32,752 bases of DNA from Ruminococcaceae bacterium UBA7127 (lineage in GTDB: Bacteria > Bacillota > Clostridia > Oscillospirales > Acutalibacteraceae), in assembly GCA_002493005.1 (NCBI GenBank), contig DKXL01000050.1, forward strand, positions 10,381 to 43,132. The letters are read 5' to 3'. Both the position numbers and the translations under genes were made by a program. Position 1 is the first letter of the stretch. Each line of letters begins with the position of its first letter. A model generated the notes under the pieces. It did no database searches and was not told where the DNA came from. It was given only the letters and a program-made list of their open reading frames with translations. This document shows, piece after piece, positions 21,806 through 30,659 of the stretch.

Positions 21806-23521
21806 ATGAAAATCGATAACAAAAAAGCCAATATAATTCTTACAGTTTTAATTGCAGTAAGCCTTATTATAAGTTCTGTATATATGTTTACAAAGCAGGG
21901 ATATCATGAGGATGAGCTTCTCACCTATAACCTTGCAAATTCATCAAAACAGCTTAATGTCGACGGTGGATGGAATACATATGACGATTTTAATGAGTAT
22001 CTGTCGGTGTCGCCTGACGACCGATTCGACTATGCTCAGGTTTATCAAAATCAGATAATTGACGCGTCGCATCCTCCGTTTTATTATGCGCTTGTTCACA
22101 CGGTGTGCTCGTTCTTTCCGTCAGCGTTCTCAAAGTGGCTTGCATATTCAATCAATATTTTTGCAATGGCAGGAGCACTTGTTTTGCTGTTTAAAATCGG
22201 CAAAAGGGTAACCGGCAACAACCTTTATTCACTGATAGCCACAGGAGCATATGCACTGAGTATAGCCTGCATCACGACAACAATCTATCTTAGAATGTAT
22301 GCAACGCTGACATTTTTTGTACTTGCGTTTTTGAATATGAGCCTGAAACTGTATGACAAAAAGAATACAGTCAACATAAAGGACTGCATTCTGCTTGCGG
22401 TCATCGTGATGTTCGGTGTGCTTACGCAGTATTATTTCATACTGTTTGCAGGGCTTATCGGTCTTGTATTTCTTGTGTTTAAAATCAAAGAAAAATGTGT
22501 AAAGGATCTTGTTAAATACATAGTATCTGCACTTTTGGGAGCAGGTGTTGCGCTGTGCATATATCCATATATAATTGCAAATGTGCTGGGCGGCAACCGA
22601 GGACTTGGTTCGCTTGAATTTTCAATCGATTTTATTACGATAGTAACCTATGTAATCTACAAGTTGTGCACATATATTGAGGTACTTTCAAAGGATTTGT
22701 TCCTTGGACAAATCTGGCTGTTTGCGCTGTGCGCAATTTGTGCGGCAGGCTTTGGAGTTTACTTTAGATTTATAAAGAAGAAAAAGCTCGGCAGAAAGGC
22801 AATGTTTATTGTAGTGCCGACTTTAGTGTATTTTATCGGCATTTCTCTTTTGTCGCCGTTTAACAGCGACCGTTATGTTATGGCGTCACTGCCGCTTGTC
22901 GCAATGATGTTTACGTTTGCGTTCATCAAGATATTTGAGTTGTTCAAAAACGAGAAGCTAAGGCTTGTGCTTCCGATTAGCATTGTGCTTGCGTGTGCAA
23001 TAGGTTTTGTAACGGTCACTCCTTACTATACATACGGCAAAACAAATCTTTATGAGCCAAAGACCGACAAGTGCATTTTTGTAGGTACGGCTATGCTTGA
23101 ATGGAACAAATGCATAGACAAGCTTATGCAGTATGATGAGGCTATGATAATTCAAACGTCCGAAATGTCACGCACATTGCTTGATGAGCTGGAGGAATTT
23201 GCAAATTCAAGAGGAGTAATTACTAACGGAAAAATCGGTGAGCTTGCCGGTGCGTATATGTTCAACGGTGATACCGACAAACAAAAGGTTGACAGTATGG
23301 CAAAGCTAAAAACAGACGAAACCCTCAAAGATGCCGGTAGCGTTACAGTATATATTTCCCGTCTTGCCAATAACGATGATATAATAAATTACATAATAGA
23401 TAACACGCATTTTAATTATTATGAGCTTATTCAGCAGGATTACAGCTTTGACGAATTCTACAACTGGTATGATTATTTTGTAGAAACCGAGTCGTATTGC
23501 AACGTGTACAGATTTTATTAA
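21806..23521 (+). CDS. Membrane glycosyltransferase-like protein (GT-C / GT39-type)
   Basis: A 571-residue polytopic membrane protein with about 11 hydrophobic segments between residues 9 and 410 and a C-terminal extracytoplasmic domain of about 160 residues. The first loop holds HEDELLTYNLA, with the acidic pair typical of GT-C enzymes, and DASHPPFYYALVH follows, a motif of the dolichyl-phosphate-mannose / ArnT (PMT_2) group. Such enzymes use lipid-phosphate sugars to glycosylate surface polymers or proteins. The acceptor is unknown. The ribosome binding site is TTGAGGT. It heads a plus-strand run with patatin 21 bp downstream, and is preceded by the structured leader at 21686-21786. Confidence 0.75.
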   Translation: MKIDNKKANIILTVLIAVSLIISSVYMFTKQGYHEDELLTYNLANSSKQLNVDGGWNTYDDFNEYLSVSPDDRFDYAQVYQNQIIDASHPPFYYALVHTVCSFFPSAFSKWLAYSINIFAMAGALVLLFKIGKRVTGNNLYSLIATGAYALSIACITTTIYLRMYATLTFFVLAFLNMSLKLYDKKNTVNIKDCILLAVIVMFGVLTQYYFILFAGLIGLVFLVFKIKEKCVKDLVKYIVSALLGAGVALCIYPYIIANVLGGNRGLGSLEFSIDFITIVTYVIYKLCTYIEVLSKDLFLGQIWLFALCAICAAGFGVYFRFIKKKKLGRKAMFIVVPTLVYFIGISLLSPFNSDRYVMASLPLVAMMFTFAFIKIFELFKNEKLRLVLPISIVLACAIGFVTVTPYYTYGKTNLYEPKTDKCIFVGTAMLEWNKCIDKLMQYDEAMIIQTSEMSRTLLDELEEFANSRGVITNGKIGELAGAYMFNGDTDKQKVDSMAKLKTDETLKDAGSVTVYISRLANNDDIINYIIDNTHFNYYELIQQDYSFDEFYNWYDYFVETESYCNVYRFY

Positions 23522-23542
23522 TATTAGATATGGGGAATGAAA

Positions 23543-24460
23543 ATGACAACAGACAGAAATGATCGTAAAAATTCGATAGGCATTGCATTTTCGGGCGGCG
23601 GACTTCAGGGAATAGCTCACATCGGCGCAATAAGTGCTCTGTATGAGCTTGGCATTCATCCTCAGTATGTGTCGGGCACCAGCTCAGGTGCGGCTATGGC
23701 GTCAATTATTGCCATGGGTTGCACTGTTGACGAAATGAAGCATTTTGCAAAAAAGCACTGGAAAACGCTTGCCGAAATTGACAACAAGCTGATTTTTAAG
23801 TCGCTTGCTCAGCTTATTCTAAATAAAAATTCACGAATGGACGGCATAAAGTCCGGCGAGATAGTGTCTGAGGTTATGCAGGATATAATGCAGGAAAAAG
23901 GCATAACGGGGTTTCAGGATTTGCCTATTAATCTGTCTATATGCACAGTTGACACACTAACCACCGACGAATGTATTTTTACAACCGAGGACGAGCATCT
24001 TGAAAATGACCATATTCATTACATTACAGGTGCGCCTCTTGACATTGCCGTGCGTGCGAGTATTTCATTCCCTGCAATTTACACCACCTGCACCTATGAC
24101 AAGTACAACTTTATTGACGGCGGCTCAAAGGACAACCTGCCTGTCAAGATTTTGCGTGATATGGGTGTTGGCAAGGTGCTTGCTATTGGATTTGACATTA
24201 TGAACTATGACCCAGATGAGGGACTCGGCGGACTCATCAAGGTTATTTGGCGTGCACTGGATGTTTATTCGATTGACGGAACCCGTGAGTCGGCTAAGCT
24301 TGCCGATTATCATGTTGAGATTAACAACGAAAACACCCAATTGTTCTCTATGGACAGCGTTGAAGAAACTATTCAGGAGGGCTATGACGCAATTATGGCG
24401 CACAAGGACGAAATCCTGAAAATTTTTGGAGATAACGGCAGAGAGGAAAATAATGATTAA
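23543..24460 (+). CDS. Patatin-like phospholipase (RssA-type)
   Basis: A 305-residue cytoplasmic lipid acyl hydrolase. It has an oxyanion-hole loop SGGGLQGIAHIG at residues 17-28, a nucleophile elbow GTSSG with Ser47, and the catalytic Asp in DGGSKDN (near residue 192), giving the Ser-Asp dyad of the patatin family. Bacterial relatives such as RssA/YlbK are poorly characterised. The ATG at 23543 is preferred over the one at 23537, which would leave no spacing from GGGGA. Its stop overlaps the start of the next gene by 8 bases, so the pair is translationally coupled. Confidence 0.9.
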   Translation: MTTDRNDRKNSIGIAFSGGGLQGIAHIGAISALYELGIHPQYVSGTSSGAAMASIIAMGCTVDEMKHFAKKHWKTLAEIDNKLIFKSLAQLILNKNSRMDGIKSGEIVSEVMQDIMQEKGITGFQDLPINLSICTVDTLTTDECIFTTEDEHLENDHIHYITGAPLDIAVRASISFPAIYTTCTYDKYNFIDGGSKDNLPVKILRDMGVGKVLAIGFDIMNYDPDEGLGGLIKVIWRALDVYSIDGTRESAKLADYHVEINNENTQLFSMDSVEETIQEGYDAIMAHKDEILKIFGDNGREENND

Positions 24461-25103
24461 GTTTTTGGATAAAACAAGAAAGGTAAGCGGTAAAGTGTCG
24501 GTGCAAAAGCAGATTGTTACCACATTTTTGATACTGCTTTTGGGTTTTGGCCTTGGAGTGTTTGCCAAGTTTTTGGACGGTGTTCCAAGCAATAAATTAC
24601 CGTTGTTTTTGGAGTGGCTGGATATAACAAACTTCTTCGGCAGATTTGCAGTTTGGGAGTTTGTGGCTGTCGCTGTGGCGGTTTTCAGCAAATCGCCGCT
24701 AAAGGCAGGCATTAATGTATTTTCGTTTTTTATCGGAATGTTGTTCGGATACTATCTGTACTGCCGCATTTTTGCCGGATTTTATCCCGACACATCATAT
24801 CTTGTAACGTGGCTTATATACACTGTAATATCGCCGTTTTTGGCTTTTGTTTGTTGGTATGCAAGAGGACGAGGCGCTGTTGCCATAGGAATTTCTGCAG
24901 TTTTAATTGCAATTTTCTGCAATATGGCATTTACCCTTAATCCGCAGGATTTTCACGTTACATATTGGCTGGAGTTTGTGCTTTGGCTTGCAAGCATCGG
25001 AATTTTGTACAGGGACGTTAAGCAGACGGGTTTGTCGTTTTTGATTTCTGTTCCCGTTGCGTTTGCACTCGAATACACAGGATTTCTCGGCTTTTTGTAT
25101 TAG
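24453..25103 (+). CDS. Polytopic membrane protein of unknown function
   Basis: A 216-residue protein with six or seven hydrophobic segments (about residues 20-42, 60-78, 83-104, 115-137, 140-160, 170-188 and 192-212) and a basic N-terminus. The ATG at 24453 follows GAGAGGAAAATA; an earlier in-frame ATG at 24426 would extend further into the patatin gene without a ribosome binding site. It overlaps patatin by 8 bp, suggesting coupled expression and possibly a shared membrane-related role. I do not recognise the family; membrane proteins of this layout in clostridia are annotated as hypothetical. Confidence 0.72.
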   Translation: MIKFLDKTRKVSGKVSVQKQIVTTFLILLLGFGLGVFAKFLDGVPSNKLPLFLEWLDITNFFGRFAVWEFVAVAVAVFSKSPLKAGINVFSFFIGMLFGYYLYCRIFAGFYPDTSYLVTWLIYTVISPFLAFVCWYARGRGAVAIGISAVLIAIFCNMAFTLNPQDFHVTYWLEFVLWLASIGILYRDVKQTGLSFLISVPVAFALEYTGFLGFLY

Positions 25104-25191
25104 GTGCGGCACTTGGAACGATTGCAGTTTTCAGATTACACTGATTATAAAGCCCTACTGCCGCAACAAACCAAATCTAATGGAGATTATT

Positions 25192-25371
25192 ATGAATATA
25201 AATGTTGGTGACCGCATCGAAATGAAAAAACAGCATCCCTGCGGCGGCAAAACCTTTGCCGTGTTGCGTGTGGGAATGGATTTTAAGATTAAGTGCGAAA
25301 AGTGCGGTCATGAGGTTATGGTGCCCCGCAACAAAATTGAAAAGAACATCAAAAAAATTATCACGGAGTAA
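25192..25371 (+). CDS. DUF951 small protein
   Basis: A 59-residue protein of DUF951: VGDRIEMKKQHPCGGKTFAV, then VGMDFKIKCEKCGHEVMVPR and a Lys-rich helix. The cysteines in PCGG and CEKCG could bind a metal, and the fold is probably a small beta-barrel. Function is unknown. The ATG at 25192 follows TGGAGA; in-frame codons further upstream overlap the previous gene's end. It lies 9 bp before prfA, so they are probably co-transcribed. Confidence 0.9.
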   Translation: MNINVGDRIEMKKQHPCGGKTFAVLRVGMDFKIKCEKCGHEVMVPRNKIEKNIKKIITE

Positions 25372-25380
25372 GACATAAGT

Positions 25381-26448
25381 ATGTTTGAACAAATAGAAAT
25401 TTTTGATAAAAGATATTCGGAATTGTCTGAGCGGCTCTATCAGCCGTCGGTTGCAGGCGACCCCGACGAATATCAAAAGACAATGAAAGAAATCAAGTCG
25501 ATTGAAGAAATTGTGTTTACCTATCGCAAATACAAGGAAGCTGTGCAGGCGGAAAAAGACAGTCTTGAAATCCTTGAAGAAAGCAGTGACAAAGAGCTCA
25601 AGGAGCTTGCTCAAATTGAACTTGACGAAGCAAAGGAAAGTATTGAAAAGCTGAGCGAAGAGCTCAAAATTCTGCTTTTACCCAAAGATCCAAATGACGA
25701 ACGAAACGTTATTATCGAAATCCGAGGCGGAGCAGGCGGCGAGGAGTCGGCTTTGTTCAGCGCGGTGCTTTTCAGAATGTATACAATGTATGCCGAAAAG
25801 CGCGGCTACAAGATTGAGATTATCAATGCCAACGAAACCGAGCTTGGCGGATACAAAGAAATTTCATTTATGATTGAGGGAGAGGGCGCATATTCACGCT
25901 TTAAGTTTGAAAGCGGTGTTCATCGTGTTCAGCGCGTGCCCGAAACCGAAAGTCAGGGCAGGGTTCACACCTCAACAACAACCGTTGCGGTTTTGCCTGA
26001 GGCTGAGGACGTTGAGCTTGAAATTGACCCTAACGATTTGAAGATTGATACCTTCCGCTCAAGCGGTGCGGGCGGTCAGCACATCAACAAAACAAGCTCT
26101 GCCATCAGAATTACTCATATTCCGACAGGCACAGTTGTTGAGTGTCAGGACGAACGCAGTCAGTACAAAAATAAAGACAAGGCGCTCAAGGTGCTCAAAA
26201 GCCGACTGCTCAAGGAAAAACAAGATAAGCAGGCAAGCGAAATTGCCGCCGACAGAAGAACTCAGGTCGGTACAGGCGACAGAAGTGAGCGCATAAGAAC
26301 CTACAACTACCCTCAGGGCAGGCTGACCGACCACAGAATCGGGCTTACGCTCTACAAGCTTGAAGATATTTTAAACGGCAATCTTGACGACGTTATAGAC
26401 GCGCTTATTACCGCCGACAGAGCAGAAAAACTCAAATCAAGTATTTGA
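25381..26448 (+). CDS. prfA: Peptide chain release factor 1
   Basis: A 355-residue RF1, full length. It recognises UAA/UAG and triggers release of the finished protein. It has the catalytic GGQ at residues 231-233 (SSGAGGQHINKTSSAIR) and the PxT-type codon-reading motif PET within QRVPETESQGRVHTS, which marks RF1 and not RF2. The N-terminal coiled-coil domain spans residues 1-110. No strong ribosome binding site precedes the ATG (GGAGTAAGACATAAGT: GGAG 12 bp upstream). A copy of the dispersed repeat begins immediately after its stop codon. Confidence 0.97.
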   Translation: MFEQIEIFDKRYSELSERLYQPSVAGDPDEYQKTMKEIKSIEEIVFTYRKYKEAVQAEKDSLEILEESSDKELKELAQIELDEAKESIEKLSEELKILLLPKDPNDERNVIIEIRGGAGGEESALFSAVLFRMYTMYAEKRGYKIEIINANETELGGYKEISFMIEGEGAYSRFKFESGVHRVQRVPETESQGRVHTSTTTVAVLPEAEDVELEIDPNDLKIDTFRSSGAGGQHINKTSSAIRITHIPTGTVVECQDERSQYKNKDKALKVLKSRLLKEKQDKQASEIAADRRTQVGTGDRSERIRTYNYPQGRLTDHRIGLTLYKLEDILNGNLDDVIDALITADRAEKLKSSI

Positions 26449-26614
26449 GTTTCGGGGATAATACTCGCACCACCGCTTAGTAACGGTAGCCCGGTACAGG
26501 CATTTTTCTATGAATAACGCAAGAATCGACTGGGGTTCGTAATAATTTCGGGCACAAAAGGTTACTTCTAAAATAAACCTATCTGCTCGAACTGTGAGCG
26601 GCGTCACGCCGCCG
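26449..26614 (+). repeat. Dispersed ~165-bp repeat, best-preserved plus-strand copy
   Basis: It begins right after the prfA stop (GTTTCGGGGATAATACTCGC) and runs through GGTAGCCCGG, TCTATGAATAACGCAAGA, AATTTCGGGCACA and CTGCTCGAACTGTGA. It ends at the palindrome GCGGCGT-C-ACGCCGC (26598-26612). It fills almost the whole prfA-tsaC gap, leaving only the tsaC ribosome binding site. Confidence 0.8.
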
Positions 26615-26636
26615 TCACGTTGCAAAAGGAATTTGT

Positions 26637-27671
26637 ATGAAAACACTTCTTTTAAATAACACACCTGAAGATATAAAAACTGCCGCCGAAATTCTGAAAA
26701 ACGGCGGTCTTGTCGGAATTCCGACAGAAACCGTATACGGACTTGCGGCTGACGCATTAAGCGGCGCGGCTGTAGCCAAAATTTTTGCCGCAAAGGGCAG
26801 ACCGATGGATAATCCGCTGATTGTACATATTTCGGATTTTTCGGATATTAAGCGCTTTAATCTTGTCAGAGAAATTCCCGCAAGCGCAAAAATCCTTGCC
26901 GACAAATTCTGGCCGGGTGCACTTACAATCATAATGAAAAAGTCCGACAATATCCCCGACGAGGTGTCGGCAGGGCTTGATACGGTTGCAATCAGATTTC
27001 CAAGCCACAGTGTTGCACAAAAAATAATCAAGCAGTCAAAAACTGTGCTTGCCGCTCCGTCGGCAAACCTTTCGGGCTCACCCAGCCCTACAACTGCCGC
27101 CCATGTTTTAAGCGATATGAACGGCAGAATTGACGCTGTGCTCGACGGCGGCGCAAGTGATGTAGGCGTTGAAAGCACGGTCATTACACTTGCAGGAGAT
27201 GTTCCGCGTGTGCTGCGTCCGGGGGGCATTACCGTTGAACAACTGCGCGAGGTGCTCGGCGAGGTTGAGGTTGACAATGCTGTGCTTAACAAGCTTGAGG
27301 ACGGCGCCAAGGCGGCAAGTCCCGGAATGAAGTACAAGCACTACGCTCCGAGCGCAAGGGTAATACTTCTTAAATGCTCAGACGACGAGTATATTAATTA
27401 TGTGAACAAAAATTGTGCAGATGGCGTAGCCGCACTTTGCTGTGATGAGGATATTCCGCTTTTAAAAGCAAAGACCTTTACGCTCGGCGGTCGGGGCGAC
27501 TACATAACTCAGGCGCACAGACTCTTTGATGAACTCAGAAAGATTGACCTTGACGGCAACGTAAAAACAGTTTATTCAAGGCTTCCGTCTGTACACGGAG
27601 TGGGATTGGCTGTGTATAATAGGCTGATAAGAGCGGCAGGTTTTGAGGTGATAGACCTTGAAAAAGTATAA
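26637..27671 (+). CDS. tsaC: Threonylcarbamoyl-AMP synthase (Sua5/YwlC type)
   Basis: A 344-residue two-domain Sua5 protein. The YrdC domain (residues 1-200) has GGLVGIPTETVYGLAADAL and KGRPMDNPLIVHI. The linker SPGMKYKHYAPSARV and the C-terminal Sua5 domain follow. It makes threonylcarbamoyl-AMP from threonine, bicarbonate and ATP, the first step of t6A37 synthesis on ANN-decoding tRNAs. The long form, rather than the single-domain TsaC, is usual in Firmicutes. AAAGGAAT precedes the ATG. Its end overlaps the coaE start by 14 bp. The neighbourhood with prfA is a known Firmicute arrangement (prfA, prmC, ywlC), here without prmC. Confidence 0.94.
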   Translation: MKTLLLNNTPEDIKTAAEILKNGGLVGIPTETVYGLAADALSGAAVAKIFAAKGRPMDNPLIVHISDFSDIKRFNLVREIPASAKILADKFWPGALTIIMKKSDNIPDEVSAGLDTVAIRFPSHSVAQKIIKQSKTVLAAPSANLSGSPSPTTAAHVLSDMNGRIDAVLDGGASDVGVESTVITLAGDVPRVLRPGGITVEQLREVLGEVEVDNAVLNKLEDGAKAASPGMKYKHYAPSARVILLKCSDDEYINYVNKNCADGVAALCCDEDIPLLKAKTFTLGGRGDYITQAHRLFDELRKIDLDGNVKTVYSRLPSVHGVGLAVYNRLIRAAGFEVIDLEKV

Positions 27672-28254
27672 AATAATAGGACTTACGGGACAAAGCGGCG
27701 CAGGAAAAAGTACGGTTGCAGGCTTTATTGAGAGCAGTCGTGTCTGTGTAATTAACGCAGATTTGCTGGTAAAGCAGATATACAACAGAAAATCTGCTTG
27801 TGTAAAGTCGCTTGCGGCGGCTTTCGGGAGTGATATACTCGATAGCGACGGAATGCTCAACCGTCCGTTGCTTGCCAAAAGAGCCTTTTTGTCAAAGGAA
27901 AACACACAGCTTTTAAATTCTCTTGTGCACCCGTTTGTTGTCGCTGAGTTTTTAAAGGAATGTAAAAAAGCGGCGGCAAGCGGAGCAGAAACTGTTGTGT
28001 TTGACGCACCTCAGCTTTTTGAATGTAATGCAGATGTGTTTTGTGATGAAATAGTTAGCGTTATAGCCGATGCAAAAACAAGAACTGAGCGAATTTGCAA
28101 ACGTGACGGAATAACTCCCGAGCAAGCGCAAATGCGGATAAACGCTCAGCTTGACGAACAGTTTTTCAGAGAAAACTCCGACTATATCATCGACAACAAC
28201 GGTGATATTGCAGATGTCAAAATGCAGGTCAAAGAGATTTTTAGTGACGACTGA
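27658..28254 (+). CDS. coaE: Dephospho-CoA kinase
   Basis: A 198-residue P-loop kinase catalysing the last step of coenzyme A synthesis. The P-loop GQSGAGKS is at residues 11-18; INADLLVKQIY replaces the more common DAD...H-type motif; LVHPFV and FDAPQLFE follow, where PLLFE is usual; the LID region is RICKRDGITPEQAQMRI. These small departures suggest a divergent but intact enzyme. The start is a TTG at 27658, with GAGGTG 7 bp upstream inside the tsaC coding region, giving a 14-bp overlap and likely coupling. Confidence 0.93.
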   Translation: MKKYKIIGLTGQSGAGKSTVAGFIESSRVCVINADLLVKQIYNRKSACVKSLAAAFGSDILDSDGMLNRPLLAKRAFLSKENTQLLNSLVHPFVVAEFLKECKKAAASGAETVVFDAPQLFECNADVFCDEIVSVIADAKTRTERICKRDGITPEQAQMRINAQLDEQFFRENSDYIIDNNGDIADVKMQVKEIFSDD

Positions 28255-28286
28255 TAACAATATCAACACCAAACCGAGGTGATTAT

Positions 28287-28913
28287 ATGCCGCGAAATAA
28301 CCGCTACAAAGAAAGCCGTCATATAGGCAGAAAGCTAATTGCGTGGATTATCGCACTTGCTGTTTTGGCGGCGGCTGTAGTGTTTTTTGTGACAAGTTTT
28401 TTTGAAGATACCAAAAAGAATCTTGAGGAGATGAGTTATCCTCAAAAGTACAGTGAATATGTTGACAAAGCGGCAGAGGAATACAACCTTGAACCTGCGC
28501 TTATTTATGCGGTTATCCGCACAGAAAGCGGATTTGACCCCGATGCAGAGTCGGAAGTCGGTGCGTGCGGTGTTATGCAGATGATGCCGACCTCGTTTGA
28601 GTGGCTTCAGGAGAAGCGTGGCTGTGCAGGACAGTATACGCAGGAGGATTTGTTTAATCCGGAAATCTGCATTGATTACGGATGCTATCTGTTAAAGTAC
28701 TTTTACGACTACTATGGAACGGAGCGTTCGGCTGTTGCAGCATATAACGCAGGCTTTGTAGTAGGGGATTGGCTGAATGACCCTAACTACAGCTCTGACG
28801 GCATTAACCTTGATTCTATACCGTACCCCGAAACAAGCAATTACGTTGACAAGGTTGAAAGTGCAAAAGAAATGTATATCAAGCTGTATTACTCACAAAA
28901 TAAAGATGATTAA
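28287..28913 (+). CDS. Membrane-anchored lytic transglycosylase (SLT domain)
   Basis: A 208-residue protein with a basic N-terminus, one transmembrane helix (residues 17-36) and an extracytoplasmic SLT domain. Motifs are ALIYAVIRTESGFDP (catalytic Glu80), GACGVMQMMPTS and AVAAYNAGFVVGDWL. It cleaves the glycan backbone of peptidoglycan to 1,6-anhydro-muropeptides. Short single-domain forms like this are common in clostridia, near coaE and polA. GAGGTGATTAT precedes the ATG. It is 32 bp after coaE and 24 bp before the aminopeptidase, so one operon is likely. Confidence 0.93.
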   Translation: MPRNNRYKESRHIGRKLIAWIIALAVLAAAVVFFVTSFFEDTKKNLEEMSYPQKYSEYVDKAAEEYNLEPALIYAVIRTESGFDPDAESEVGACGVMQMMPTSFEWLQEKRGCAGQYTQEDLFNPEICIDYGCYLLKYFYDYYGTERSAVAAYNAGFVVGDWLNDPNYSSDGINLDSIPYPETSNYVDKVESAKEMYIKLYYSQNKDD

Positions 28914-28937
28914 GTACTGATTGAAAGGAAGATAATT

Positions 28938-30350
28938 ATGACTGATGAAAAGTCAATGACTGCAAAATTAAAGGAAGAAATTATGATGACCGAGCCAAAG
29001 GGAGTTAAGGCTTTGTCGGCAGAAGAAATCGCCAAGGCAGACAGCTTTTGCGACGGCTACAAAAAGTTTCTTGACAACTCTCCGATTGAGCGTGAGGCTG
29101 TGCGATATACCGTTGAGCTTGCAAAGAGCGCAGGCTTTGTTGAGTTTAATCCCGACAAGACCTATTCCGCAGGCGATAAGTTATATACGGTAAACCGTGA
29201 CAAGGCAGTCGCTCTTATTGTAATAGGCAAAAACGGCGTGAGAAACGGCGCAAAGCTTGCGATTGCTCACATAGACTCACCACGAATTGATTTAAAGCCG
29301 AATCCGCTTTATGAGGCAAATAATCTTGCACTTTTCAAAACTCACTACTACGGCGGACTCAAAAAATATCAGTGGACGGCAATTCCGCTTTCTCTTCACG
29401 GTTCGGTGGTAAAGCTTGACGGTACAAGGGTTGACATTTGCTGGGGTGACAGGGAGGACGAATCCTGCTTCTGTGTAACAGATCTGCTTCCGCATCTTGC
29501 CAAGGATCAGGCTGCAAAGCCGCTTTCAAAGGCAATCGAGGGCGAAAATCTCAACGTTTTGGTCGGCTCTCGCCCGTATGATACAGAGGACGAGGAAAAA
29601 GACCTTGTTAAGCTTAACGTAATGGCTATTCTGAACAAAAAATACGGCATCTGCGAGGGTGATTTTCTCTCGGCTGAGCTGTGTCTTGTGCCAAGCTATA
29701 AGTCAAAGGACATCGGATTTGATTCAAGTATGATTGGCGGCTATGGTCATGACGACAAGGTGTGTGCTTATCCGGCTGTTATGGCTGCTGTTGACGTTAA
29801 AGTGCCCGAGCAAACCTGTGTGACATATCTTACCGACAAGGAAGAAACAGGCAGCGACGGCAACACCGGTATGCAGAGCGATTATCTCAGATATTTGATT
29901 TATGACCTTGCAAATCAAGATGGTATTGAGGGCTACAGAGCGCTTTCAAAGAGCACCTGCCTTTCTGCCGATGTCAGTGCGGCGTTAGACCCGACATATG
30001 CCTCGGCTTATGAGCCTGCTAACAGCTCTTACCTCAACAATGGTGTTATTATTGCCAAGTATACGGGTCACGGCGGAAAATACGATACCTCCGATGCTTC
30101 TGCCGAATATATGGGCAGTATCAGAGCAATGCTTGAGAAAAACGACATACTTTGGCAGGTTGGTGAGCTTGGTAAGGTCGACGGTGGCGGCGGCGGAACA
30201 ATCGCCAAGTATGTTGCCAATATGAACGTTGATGTTGTTGATTTGGGTGTGCCTGTGCTTTCAATGCACGCACCTTTTGAAATCGTGTCAAAGACTGATG
30301 TATACATGGCTTACAGAGCATTTTTCGCATTTTTTGATGCAAAAGCTTAA
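28938..30350 (+). CDS. M18-family aminopeptidase
   Basis: A 470-residue zinc aminopeptidase of family M18 (aspartyl aminopeptidase / aminopeptidase I type). Metal-binding and active-site signatures are KLAIAHIDSPRIDLKP (His-X-Asp), THYYGGLKKYQW, FDSSMIGGYGHDDK, TDKEETGSDGNTG (Glu pair) and the late VPVLSMHAPFEIVSK with the last zinc-binding His. The enzyme is cytoplasmic and trims N-terminal residues, often acidic ones. GAAAGGAAG precedes the ATG. It is the last protein gene before the tRNA-Arg promoter; no clear terminator separates them. Confidence 0.93.
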   Translation: MTDEKSMTAKLKEEIMMTEPKGVKALSAEEIAKADSFCDGYKKFLDNSPIEREAVRYTVELAKSAGFVEFNPDKTYSAGDKLYTVNRDKAVALIVIGKNGVRNGAKLAIAHIDSPRIDLKPNPLYEANNLALFKTHYYGGLKKYQWTAIPLSLHGSVVKLDGTRVDICWGDREDESCFCVTDLLPHLAKDQAAKPLSKAIEGENLNVLVGSRPYDTEDEEKDLVKLNVMAILNKKYGICEGDFLSAELCLVPSYKSKDIGFDSSMIGGYGHDDKVCAYPAVMAAVDVKVPEQTCVTYLTDKEETGSDGNTGMQSDYLRYLIYDLANQDGIEGYRALSKSTCLSADVSAALDPTYASAYEPANSSYLNNGVIIAKYTGHGGKYDTSDASAEYMGSIRAMLEKNDILWQVGELGKVDGGGGGTIAKYVANMNVDVVDLGVPVLSMHAPFEIVSKTDVYMAYRAFFAFFDAKA

Positions 30351-30357
30351 AAAACAC

Positions 30358-30386
30358 TTGCATTTTAGTTCGATATGTGTTATTAT
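30358..30386 (+). promoter_or_regulatory. Promoter of tRNA-Arg
   Basis: TTGCAT (30358-30363), 17 bp, TATTAT (30381-30386). It begins eight bases after the aminopeptidase stop. Confidence 0.65.
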
Positions 30387-30415
30387 ACTACTTGCGGCTG
30401 AATACAGTCGCATAT

Positions 30416-30492
30416 GCGCCGGTAGCTCAGCTGGATAGAGTGTCTGACTACGAATCAGAAGGTCGGGAGTTCGAGTCTCTTCCGGCGCGCCA
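30416..30492 (+). tRNA. tRNA-Arg (ACG)
   Basis: The acceptor GCGCCGG pairs with CCGGCGC (30482-30488), with discriminator G and encoded CCA. The anticodon stem TCTGA/TCAGA encloses loop CTACGAA, anticodon ACG at 30450-30452. The T-arm holds GAGTTCGAGTCTC. The A34 is normally deaminated to inosine by TadA to read CGU/CGC/CGA. Confidence 0.96.
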
Positions 30493-30496
30493 AAGA

Positions 30497-30523
30497 AAAG
30501 TCGTACGATTGTGCGGCTTTTTT
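30497..30523 (+). terminator. Terminator of tRNA-Arg
   Basis: AAAGTCGTAC (30497-30506) pairs with GTGCGGCTTT (30511-30520) with two G-U pairs, followed by TTT. Confidence 0.8.
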
Positions 30524-30540
30524 GCTTTATAGGAAATTAT

Positions 30541-30619
30541 TTAAAAACAGTCGGGCACAAAAGTGTAGATACTATCAAGTTGTCTGCTCAAATTGTGGGT
30601 GGCATCATGCCGCTTTTTT
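30541..30619 (+). repeat. Distal half of the dispersed ~165-bp repeat
   Basis: TCGGGCACAAAAG, TCTGCTCAAATTGTG and the terminal palindrome GTGGCAT-C-ATGCCGC (30599-30613) followed by TTTTTT match the last ~70 bases of the copy at 26449-26614. The T-run makes this end terminator-like. A short Cys-containing ORF across it is repeat translation. Confidence 0.65.
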
Positions 30620-30659
30620 GCTTTCTATAGGATACTGCTTGAATTGTGGGCGGCTTTTA

